A stretch of DNA of 64,000 bases, from contig NC_068344.1 in NCBI RefSeq assembly GCF_014633365.1, positions 17,561,669-17,625,668 of the forward strand. The letters are read 5' to 3'. Of the stretch, positions 51,201-61,598 are shown one piece after another (within the stretch, counting starts at the first letter, position 1; every line of letters begins with the position of its first letter). Source of the DNA: Diospyros lotus (taxonomy: Eukaryota; Streptophyta; Magnoliopsida; Ericales; Ebenaceae). Made by a program: the position numbers and the translations under genes. The notes under the pieces were generated by a model. That model was given only the letters and a program-made list of their open reading frames with translations, was not told the DNA's origin and made no database searches.

Positions 51201-51973
51201 CAAAACTTACAACTCCTCTCAAATTGATCATCCTTATAATATAACATACAACTATTTGGACAACAATCAATCTTCTGACAACCAAGTCCAAGCTTAGAAA
51301 CCAACTTTTTAGTATGATAAAAGTCATCGGGCACACGATTACCAGTTGGCATTGTATGTTGCATAAACTGCATGATTTCATTATAACAACCTTCAGGCAT
51401 GTTGTAATCAGATTTAATGCTCAACATCCTAACTGCAGTAGAAAGTTCACTCTCTGCATCACAACCCGAGTATAATGGGGATTGTGCAGCAGATAACATC
51501 TCATAAAATGATTTTGTATTTTCATTAGGTGGTTCCTCAATATTGTACGACTGATGACCACTTTCGCTAAACGCTCCTTGCATTGTAGCAGGCGCATGTG
51601 ACGGTCCTGCTGCATCCATTACCATTTGTTCATACGGATTAAACTGATCTCTAAAATTATCTTCTCCATAATATTCATTTACAATAACATTTTGAGGCAT
51701 TATTGGTATTTCTTCCCCATGGTTCGTCCAATAATAATATCCTTTCATAAACCCATGCTTACAAAGATCCCTTTTCACCTCATTAACTGGTTTAAACTTC
51801 AAACACTCACATTTCATACAAGGACATTTCAACATTCCTAGCCTTATGAAACTTTCTTGAGAAGATGCAAGTTGAATAAACTCATCAACACCAGCATAAA
51901 ATTCAGGAGTGATCCCACCCCTTCTTGGCATACACCGATTATCAATCCATCGACGATGCAACGGAGCTTCCAT
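48241..51973 (-). CDS. CACTA transposase, TNP2 type, one in-frame TAG
   Basis: Four exons: 49665-51973, 49263-49571, 49069-49168 and 48241-48990, all GT-AG with matching phases (2, 2, 0), giving 1,156 codons. The start is the ATG at 51973 (MEAPLHRRWIDNRCMPRRGG); an in-frame ATG ten codons upstream is less likely. Domain order is as in the family: N-terminal transposase-associated domain (residues 5-85, CPCMKCECLKF); Tnp2 core (about 200-600, GLCVDGFTPYGQSGRLYSCW and LACPYCMENTKAF); DUF4218 (about 605-770, HDCHVLMERLLPTAF); DUF4216 (about 925-1050, YFVNGYKFHT, VILFKCEWYDP, DPFIFAQQAEQVYY). The tail is acidic. Codon 920 (complement of 48949-48951) is TAG where relatives usually have Trp. An alternative acceptor ending exactly at this TAG would skip it in frame. 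It should cut the element ends in the nucleus. Confidence 0.93.
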
Positions 51974-53985
51974 TTTCAATTCAAAAAATTGTATAACAAT
52001 CACGATTCCTAATAGATATTTTATCCTGAAAACTAACCAAATTATATTTTATCATTTCAGACTGTCATAAGTAATTGATAAATATGAACAAAAAATAAAT
52101 ATAATAATAAATAATTTATTGAGATAAATTTTGCATCTTTTTTATAAATTAAGATAATAAATAATTAAGATAAATTTTAATATTTTTACTTAACTCTACA
52201 TGTTTGAATTGAATTTTTTTTAAATATTTATTTAAATTTGTATTTCCTTTAATACTTAAACAATTATTATAATTTTTAATTGTTACATTTTTTATTTTAT
52301 TTTGATTTGAGTAATTAAGAACAATATGGTTAAAATAATGTATCTAATATATTTTCTAAGTTAGCTATAAATGTCTCACTTTAAAATTTAAAATCCATTA
52401 GTATACTTATTTTATTTTATAACAACAAATTATATTACTCATTAATAATATTTTATTTTTAATATTGTAATAAATAAATATTTCAATTTAAATATTTATC
52501 TAATTTATTTCTCATGTAATTTTTAATTTTTAGTGTTTAATTTAAATAAAAAATTAAATTGTATACCTTTTTAAAGTCATTTTAATTTTTAAAATAATTA
52601 TCTAATTTATTTCGTACATTATTTTAAATATTCTAATTTTACTTTTATTTATTATTTTTAATGTTTTAAACAAAAAAAAAATTAATTTTAATGTCTATAC
52701 TTAATCTTATGGCAACAAAATATATGTTTTCATAAATATTGTATTTACTTTTAGTATTTTATTTTTAACGTATTTTATTTAAAATTACAATATTTTAAAT
52801 TAAAAATCTGTTTTAAATTAAAAACAAAAAAATAAATATTATTAATATAATTACATAACAAAATAACTATAGAAATAATTTATAAACAATTAATAAAATT
52901 CACATTTTAATTTCTAAACATTACAAATAATATAAACAATTAAAATAAAACCTAAACTAATTTAAATAAAATAATCATTAAACTCAACATACATACTAAA
53001 AACAAAAATAAATTACCTATTAAATAAAACTAACGCAATTTAAACTTTTATTTCCTTTACTACTTAAACAATTATTCAAATTTTGATTTGTTACATTTTT
53101 TATTTTATTTTCGTTGAGTTATTAAAAATATTAAGGTTAAATTTATTGTTATAAAAACTAATAACTTTTCATGGTAAAATTTTATTTTGTATTTTTAGTC
53201 CTTAATTTTTAAGAAAATATATTCGGTAGGGTATTTTTAGTGTTTATTTTTTTATTGTATTTTATTTTTAATATTGCATTTCTTATATATTTTAATTTAA
53301 ATATTTATCTAATTAATTTCTCATATTATTTTTCAACTTTAGTGTTTTATTTTAAATAATAATCTTAATCTATACCTTTTTAATTTTAAAAATAATTATC
53401 TAATTTATTTCATATGTTAGTTTTAAAATTTTTAATTAAAATTTTATTTATTATTTTTTATTTTTTATATTTTAAATAGAATTCTTTTATATTTTTAATA
53501 GAATTTTTTTAATTTTTTAATGTATACACTTAAATATTTTCTTATGACAATAAAACATATACTTTCTTAAATAGTAAATTTATTTTTAGTATATAATTTT
53601 TTATGTATTTTATTTAAAATTACAATATTTTTCATTAAAAATATATCTAAACTTAAAAAAAAAAATAAACATTATTTACACATGACGGGTTTGCTAGTCA
53701 CATATCTAAATAACTAAATAATTAATTAGTTGTAGTTTAATTATTTAATTATAGTTATTTACATTTTAATTTTTAAGCATTACAAATAATATAAACAATT
53801 AAACTAAAACTAAACTAAAACTAAACTAAACTAAACTAAACTAATTAATATAAAAATAAAATAACTACAACTAAACTAACACAAAAATAAAATAACTACA
53901 ACTAAACTAACACAAATAAATTATAATTAAACTAACAGAATATAATAAAAACTAAAATAAAATAAAAAAACATAAAATACTTACT
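51974..53985. other. AT-rich 5' region of the CACTA transposase gene
   Basis: About 2 kb of very AT-rich DNA without ORFs, including a CTAAA-rich run near 53800-53950. A promoter for the minus-strand genes is expected between here and the right subterminal region. Nothing more can be assigned. Confidence 0.5.
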
Positions 53986-53989
53986 TGAG

Positions 53990-54456
53990 AGCAACGAAAT
54001 TAACTGAAGAAGAAGAAGAACCAAGGAATGTGAAGAGGATGAAAATGGGACAGTGAGAGGGAGGGAGGGAGGGGGGGCGTTAAGTGTGGAGAGTGGGGAA
54101 GGGGAAAGAAGAGGGGGGATTTTTAAAGGCGAGATTGCGACGGGACGTGTCAGTCCCGTCGCAGTCGCAGTTCTGCGACGGGACTGACGCCCCGTCGTAG
54201 ATTGCGACGGGACGCGTCAATCCCGTCGTAGAACTGCGACGGGTTGTCTGTTCCCGTCGCAGTTCTGCGACGGGAGATTATTTTCCGTCACTATTTTGTG
54301 ACGGGATACATATCCCGTCACAAAATAGTGACGGTAATTTTTGACCGTCACTAAACCACTTTAGTGACGGCTTTCCATCACTAAACCCGTCACAAATTAG
54401 TGACGGGAGCATCCCCGTCACAAAACCTGTCACTAAAACTGATTTTTCTTGTAGTG
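53990..54456. repeat. Right subterminal region of the CACTA element
   Basis: A purine-rich G-run (54055-54118, minisatellite of GAGGGAGG type) is followed by GCGACGGG and GTGACGGG motifs in direct and inverted order to the terminus. Unlike the left end, the core here is mostly GCAGTTCTGCGACGGG and CAAAATAGTGACGG rather than CAGATCTG. Confidence 0.85.
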
Positions 54457-56050
54457 AGGCACTCCAAGAAGTTACTCGATTATTAGAAAATATTGCCCCA
54501 CAAGTGGCACTGCCTTTAGCCCTAAGAAAGTTTTATGTCCAGCTCGATCCCTTTTGAGGGGGCACAAGAGGAAAGTTCTGAGACTACCTCAAAACCACAA
54601 AGAACTAGATCACAACCTACTCCTTCTCAAATAACTTGTACTCGAGACCCTTCTCCATCTCGAATTCGGGATAAGGAAGTGGAGGGAACATTGAAAAGGC
54701 ACAAAGGAACCCAAAGGGATGCTTAAAAAGGGAAGTACCTCGAGATTGTTGAAAACACATCTACTGACAAAGAATAAGCTTTTCCAAGGGGTCTTGTGAA
54801 AAAGATCCACGAAATCGAGGACCTGGCAGCATTTAGTGTTCGCGAGGTTGTGGATATGAAAAGAATGATCGAAGAAGGTCTAAAAGCAAAAGAAGTTGTT
54901 GCCTACATTAGAAGATCAACCTAGGAAAAGAATTCCTTTCACCCTGGTCATCATGAAGAAACCTTTGCCAAAAAAGTTCAAGATGTCCCAGATTACTGTG
55001 TACTTGAGCAAAGGCGACCCCTCATGACCATATTCAGAATTATGAATCCCTCATAGTGTTACATTGATGGGAAGTTGAAATTATCTGTCGAGCTTTCCCT
55101 TTAACCTTGACAAATCACGCTTGAGCATGGTACAATAGTTTTCCTGAATGCTCCATATTCACTTTTGAACAGCTAATATCTAAGTTAATTAAGGCATTCA
55201 TCATCAATAGTCAAGAAAAAAAGATGTAACTTATCTTCTCAATATCAAATTAACAAGCTAACAAAGAGACTCTTCAACAATATGTGGACAAGTTTTGCAA
55301 TGCAACTCTAGAAATATGAGACCTGTAACTCGAAATAGCAATGGTAGCCATGCTTCAAGGAACTAGGTTCACTTCTCTATAAGAATATTTGGCCTTAGAC
55401 TAGCCAACTACCCTAATAGACTTGTTTTCTCGAGCAAACAAGTATATTTTACAGCTGAATGAATGCAAATAGTCAGAAGAAATGAAGAAAGAGACCAGAA
55501 AATAAAAGAAAAAGACTTTGACGTAGAGATAAGCTAAAGGAAAGAGGAGGCTAAAAGACACGATGGTACTCTTCAACCCTAATTCACATAATATACTTTG
55601 CTCACACAATCATGCTCTAATATCTTGGCAGCTGTCGAAGGAATAGGCCTCATTAAGTTCCCTAAGAAGGCTAACAAGCCTATGGGAGGGGGGGGGGGGA
55701 AGGGACACATTCTACCAATTCATAGTACTCATGGTCACTCCACTAACAAATGCCAAGACTTGAAAAATCAGATAAAGACATTAATTAAGGACGGAGAACT
55801 AGTAGAATTTGTGGACACAAGAGTCTAAAGGGAAGAACATACTGACTACCATAAATGTTAGGGGCATAATTCAAGGTGAGAAAAGCAATGAAGGAACAAA
55901 AGGTTTTGTTAACAAATTTAAGAAACATGTTTTATCGCTCGAAAGCCAAAAGCTCGTAAAAGAATTCAAAATCCATGTGCCCTCCTCAAGAAAGTATCAT
56001 GGGCAAAATTTAATGTCTTAGCCTTCATATAACTTCACAAACACAAGAAA
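54457..56050 (+). pseudogene. Broken Tat-type Ty3/gypsy gag
   Basis: Downstream of the CACTA element the gypsy element resumes. Frames at about 54955-55560 show a degenerate gag core: AFPLTLTNHA, YNSFPECSIFTFEQLISKLIKAF, LQQYVDKFCNATLE and TLIDLFSRANKYILQLNE. At 55598-55828 the end of gag reads HSTHGHSTNKCQDLKNQIKTLIKDG, a knuckle-like motif shared with the minus-strand gag near 24000. Many stops and frameshifts are present. Sequence near 56040 may enter the protease region but is too decayed to call. No RT or integrase follows. Confidence 0.72.
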
Positions 56051-56205
56051 CTAAGGTGGAAGTAGCGAGTTTAACTAAAATTCGCTATCAGGGTAGCGAG
56101 TTTAAGTGTACCATTTCACTCTAGTTAAATGTACTTCTCGAAGCTCTAGTAAATGACACCCTTAATTAAAGATTACTTTAATCAAAGGTAATAGCTACTC
56201 CAAAT

Positions 56206-57547
56206 GAGTGCAATTTTGTGCACCTGCTTCAACGCAAGTGCACAACACCTCCGTTGATTTGGAGGGCAGTTTTGTAAATTTTCCCTCCAAATTAACAGAA
56301 AATAAGGAAAATTCTATTTGTAACCACATTTTTTGCTCTTTGCAACTCATTTTTAATATTCCTAAAATATCTTGATATGAAAACTCATATTTGCCCTTCA
56401 TTTAAATTGTTGACGGTCAACCACCCACCATTGCCACAACCACTTTACTCTATTATTCAAATAGTAGCAGCTATAGTGGATTGATATAAGACAGTAAAAA
56501 ATTATTAATATTTTTAAAAATTAAAATAATTTCTCAATATTATCAAATAGCATGCATCTATATAATTTATATTTAAAAATAACATAATTTATAACATCGA
56601 TCATTAGTTAAATCATATAATTTACATACATGACGGATGAATTAAAAAAATAAAATTAATTAAAAATTAAAAATACCCTTTGGGAGTGCCTTGAACCTTG
56701 GGGTTTAGGACATTCTCCACCCCAAACCTCAAAATTCGAGAGGGTTAAGGAATCCCAAACCCATGGATTCGAGAGAAATCAATTCTCCTGAACCCATAGG
56801 TTCAGAGGAATATATACATATTTTATATATTATAATACGTATGTATATAATAGTTTATATAATATAAGTATGTGTAATTATATATACATAATTATAACTA
56901 TATATGTAATATATAGTTATAACTATACATATTATACATATAATATGTATGTGTATATATATAATAAAATTTTAGTTTTCTCATAAAATATGGTTATAAT
57001 ATATATAATTATAATATTACAAATTTAGCAGTATTATATGAAAATGACTTCATATTACATAGCCATACATATATATTACATACATATATATGTTGTGTTT
57101 CTCTCGAATCCATTGATTTAATTCATTCGTACTATATGTAAATTATGTTATTGAACTAGTGATCAATATTATAAATTATGTTATTTCTAAATATAAATTA
57201 TATGGATGCATGCTATTCGATAATATTGAGAAATTATTTTAATTTTTAAAAATATTAATAATTTTCTGCTATCTTATATTGATCTAGCTATAGCTGCTAC
57301 TATTTAAATAATAGAGTAGGTTTGCTGTGCATGGGGTGTATTTTGAGATATAGTGTTTGGAGAGTATGTTTGAAATATAGATGATTGCAAAAAATAATCA
57401 CTCTGATTGTAAATAGCAAAAATTAAAATTTTACTTACGCTAGTTGTGGAGAGTAAAAATTATGGTTACAAATAGAATTTTTCGAAAATAAGACACTTTG
57501 GAGGGCAAATTTACAAAACTGCCCTCCAAATCAACGGAGGTGCACTC
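56206..57547. mobile_element. Mutator-type non-autonomous element with long TIRs, 1,342 bp
   Basis: Ends GAGTGCA... and ...TGCACTC. The 9-bp target duplication is ACTCCAAAT (56197-56205 and 57548-57556). Inverted arms cover about 56245-56630 and 57110-57547, with shared blocks around CACCTCCGTTGATTTGGAGG and AAAAATTATTAATATTTTTA. The left arm has an extra piece of about 35 bp. The centre (56640-57110) is AT-rich with TATATA runs. No coding content. Confidence 0.85.
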
Positions 57548-57556
57548 ACTCCAAAT

Positions 57557-58039
57557 GGTAGAAATTTTAATTTAAAAATCTCCCAATGTGATGCTAGAAT
57601 TTCCCGCTTTAATACATGCTAAAATAATATATATATATATATATTATATAGGTTAGTGGGGGTGGCCACCCCTTCCTTTCCTGCCTCGGCCATGCAAAAA
57701 GTATATTTTTTTATATATTTTTTATTCTCCCACCTTCATCTTCAGCTTTCTCATTAACTTCACCTTTCCTTAGAAAAATCATTCTACCAATTGTCTTGAT
57801 TTCATACAATTCTAACAAAATAGTTCATTCGCTCTAATTAGTGAATTTGAATCATTCCAATTATTATAAAATAATTACTTAAAAGTAATCCATTCACGCA
57901 CGGCATTTAATTTAGTTCGATTACTTTTCTCCTTCTTTTTTGATGATTCGACTTCATTTGAATACTTTTTGAATATAAAAAATATGCGTGACATATGCTA
58001 TGACACGAACATGAGAGTTAAAATTGTAACTAGAGATTC
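57557..58039. other. Spacer, no gene seen
   Basis: AT-rich with a (TA)n run at about 57630-57648. No recognised feature. Confidence 0.5.
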
Positions 58040-59660
58040 ATAACCCACTTTGAGCTTTTTATCCTTAAAAAAATTGAATAACTTGAGGCTAAAAGTAATT
58101 AAAAAGAAACTAAAAAAATACAACATACAGGATATCCTTCTGTAATGGTTCAGTTATGCCTACTCCACTATCTTGACCCCTCACTGAGGATTTTGTCTAA
58201 CTAACTTACTTGTATAGCTTTTAAAATAGGTTCTATTTCAAACCTTTATAACCAATGACTTTTAAATAGGATCGGTCACAACTAATACCTTTTACTATTT
58301 ATACATATTTTTTTTACTTAAAAAAAAAAAAAACTAATGTCTTTTACTAGGGTAAGGTTTAACCTTTACAATCTCACAATGAGAATGTGAATAAAGGATG
58401 GAAGAGAAGGTATAGAATGAATAGGAATACAAACTCTTCTTTTGGGTTTACAAAGAGTCGAAAGAATGTAAAAGTATAATCTCAATCTCTCTTTTTCTTT
58501 TTGATGGATGTGAATAGTAGAGCACTTCTTGAAAGCTTTTGAATATTTGAGATATCAAGTTAATTACCAATATTCTTCTTTCTCTTCATGCTTTAGATGT
58601 TCTTTAATGCATATGCTGAACTATTTATTAGAGTGAGAAAATATTCTTAGTATTTAACTGTCATTTTTTATCTCTACAACATCTCAAAATTTAGTTAGAA
58701 TCATCAAAGTTTATGTACAAATTGTTTGAGAAGTATTTAATGTTCTAAAAAGTAAAGACATATTGCATTTAATGCATTATAACAGTTATATTTTTCAAAT
58801 TCTGTCAAACATTACTTGAGTACAAAGTGTTGTTTAATTGACTAAGTTTAATCCTTACTCAAGTACACATATTTTGTAATAAACTATTTTTCTGACTTAC
58901 TTGATTACAAATTTACTTTTACTCGATTAAATTTTTGAGACAAAAAATTACAATATATACTCGATTAAAAAACTATATTTACTCGAGTACACATAAAACT
59001 TTACTTGATTAACATTTCAAGTACTCGATTACACAAAGGGTCTAGAGACTTAACACATTTCTGGAAGTTACATACTCGATTACTAAATAACTTTATTCAA
59101 GGACACTTAAATCATTACTTAATTACAAAAATTAAATACTTGATTAATTTTTGTACAACCAAAAACTTATATTATATACTCGAGTACAAAGCCTATTTAG
59201 TCGAATACACTAAGACTTGTAATCGATTATTTATTACACAATTTATACTTACTTGATTACAAATAATATATACTTGATTAAAATAACATACCTTAATTGA
59301 TTTGGTTTCAAGACTTATCTAATAAGAACATTACTCAAGTATATAAGATTTTTACTCGAATATAAGAGTTAGGTTACAAAATCATTCGGCTATATGAATC
59401 TTTTTACTCGATTACAAAAATCAACCCTTTTAACCTAATAAGAGATATCACTATATTACTTGAGTAACACATATTTGTACCCGATTAAGAGACTTTTTTT
59501 ACTCGATTGATTTATATATCTTACTCGATTTTTTTACACTTATATATTAACTTTAACACATTGTTTTCATCACTGTCACTTAATAAAAATTTTCCTATTG
59601 CCTCGTTAAATCAAAACTTTAACAAACTAACAAATTACTCAAACAATTAATATCAACAGT
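58040..59660 (-). repeat. Copia-like LTR remnant with TACTCGATTA motif, minus orientation
   Basis: At 58150-58200 lies CCTACTCCACTATCTTGACCCC, the reverse complement of the GATAGTGGATTAGGC block of the LTR at 24822-26586. From 58800 to 59530 dozens of TACTCGATTA/TACTTGATTA motifs mirror the TCGAGTA motifs of that LTR. The ends are not defined. Confidence 0.5.
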
Positions 59661-59900
59661 ATATGTCTCGATGGACCCGCAAGTAACAATAGCATGTCAT
59701 GACCACTAGAAATGATGCTAAAGAGTATGGCATGATCATGTAGATTACACATATTCTATTATGATGTTGTATGATGCTAAACATAACAACCTTTAGTATA
59801 ACGATTATGTGTCATGTAAGCAGGTAATCAAACAATGTGGGATGAAGATAGGAGAATGTATAAACACACTCTAGTCATGATGTCAATGCATGTTCATAAG
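59661..59900. other. Spacer, no gene seen
   Basis: No coding sequence or repeat recognised. Confidence 0.5.
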
Positions 59901-59910
59901 CATCTAAAAT

Positions 59911-60412
59911 GGCTAAAGGCATACCCAGCCCCATCACCTTTCATCATTTAATTATTTTACCCCCTTAACTTAAATAAGGACATATTAGCCCCCTCAACTT
60001 CCAATTTTGAATCTTACAGACACCTGGGTCAACGCGTGTATTACACACGCGATTGAGGTGTGTGCAGCACATCACCTCTTTCTTCTTTTTTCCTCCTTCC
60101 CAGACTTTCTTGTCTCCGACTACCTCTCGCTCACTGCATCTCTCCTCCCACTTCCTGCCTCTCTCTCGTTCTCTCTATCGGTGGTAGCTAGCAGTGTCGG
60201 AGGCGTTGACTGAGGTTGAGGGGCCATCAATAGCAGCAACCAAGTGTGGGTGGGCAGATCTGGGCAATGGTGTCGATTGGGGTCGGGGAGCGGCGTGGGA
60301 GGTGGGTCGCGAGCAGATCTGGGTGTTGGGTGTCGATTGGGGTCAGGGGGCGGCGATGGCGTTGGGGGGCGGGCGATCATCTTCCCCTTCCGCAGTTGTC
60401 TTCTTCTTCGTT

Positions 60413-60476
<64 letters not shown>

Positions 60477-60833
60477 CTCTCTCTGTCGGTCTCTCTCGCT
60501 CTCTCTCTATTTGTATCTCTCGCTCTCATTATCTCTCTGTCGTTTCAGGCGGCTATTCGCTGTCGACGACCGTCGGCCCTATTCCTCTCTTGCAGATAGA
60601 GACACGTGGCACACTTTCATTGGCTTGGTCAATGTGGGGCTCATATCAGACTGCATGTGTAACTCACGCGCAATGTTTGTTGTAGTAAGGTATGTAGCCA
60701 TTACAAAATTAATAGTTGAGGTACATAATAGGTTTAAAATTGAGAGTTGAGGGGGCTAATAGGTCCTTGTTTAAGTTAAGGGGGCAAAATGATTAAATGG
60801 TGAAAGGTGAGGGGGCTGGGTATGCCTTTAGCC
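59911..60833. mobile_element. Mutator-type element with long TIRs and GC-rich cargo, 923 bp
   Basis: TIRs start GGCTAAAGGCATACCCAGCC on the left, with its inverted copy ending at 60833. Arms of about 85-100 bp match (shared blocks CCCTTAACTTAAA, TATTAGCCCCCTCAACT). The target duplication CATCTAAAAT is perfect (59901-59910 and 60834-60843). The interior (60050-60650) is GC-rich, with a long (CT)n run (60415-60475) and two copies of a GCAGATCTGGG...GTGTCGATTGGGGTC unit. No conserved protein is recognised; the overlapping ORFs are low complexity. Confidence 0.88.
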
Positions 60834-60843
60834 CATCTAAAAT

Positions 60844-61598
60844 TGTGGTTCATGTAGTCATGTAATAATGGTAAATACTATAATTCTTATATTCATGTGA
60901 ATGGTAAAAGGCATAGCGTTTTTCCTTTTCTAGTGGATTAAAACTATTCCATGTTATGGAGTAAGCATTTTCATATAAGCATCTAAGTCATGGATAACAT
61001 ATTGTAACTTATAACAATTTTACTAGTTAATGTGGAAATAAAAAGTTTACACAACATGACTAGCTAGAGTACTTACTTGGGATATCTCTGGATGGAAGCT
61101 TAATCCTGTCCCTCATTGTGGTGCACCTTAATTAGATCCTATAATAATTGTTAAATTATTATTAACATCATGTTTTAAAACTGGTACAATAACTCAAATA
61201 TTCAATCTCGCACTTGAGCAATATTATTAGTTTCTTGCGTTGTTATAAGGTCAATAAGCCCTGAGGCTATAGTCTCGATTCTTTTTATATCTTTTAAATA
61301 ACCCATACTTGGGAATATGTGGTATACCCTTATACATATTTATATACATGTATTTCAATTTAATATTGTTAGCTTAATATGTTGGAGGTTATATAATAAT
61401 AATCCAAACATCACACTATGATGTGGAATCCATTAGAAATTATAAATTTCTAATTATAAATGGCATACATCTCTAGTCGTCATCATATGTCAGACCTAGT
61501 AACTATTTGGTGATAAATAGTAACCCACTAGTGATGGATTTGGTGCAGAAATGTATGTTAAATAAAACTCTAGTTTGTTAAATAATTTAGTCTTAGTC
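60844..61598. other. Spacer, no gene seen
   Basis: AT-rich intergenic sequence without recognised features. Confidence 0.5.

Larger units (their letters stand above)
44880..54456 (-). mobile_element. CACTA (En/Spm) transposon, 9,577 bp, near-intact
   Basis: Ends are CACTACAAGAAAAATCTG and, inverted, GATTTTTCTTGTAGTG. The 3-bp target duplication AGG is perfect (44877-44879 and 54457-54459). Both genes are on the minus strand: a TNP2-type transposase (48241-51973) and a second En/Spm-type protein (46283-48083). Subterminal regions hold arrays of GTGACGGG/GCGACGGG motifs. Each gene has one in-frame TAG, so strict autonomy is doubtful, but the structure is otherwise complete. It interrupts a Tat-type gypsy element between its leader and gag. 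Confidence 0.97.

Noticed and set aside
60194..60750. Overlapping ORFs of 117-168 codons
   Set aside because: They are translations of a (CT)n microsatellite and repeated GC-rich cargo inside a Mutator-type element.
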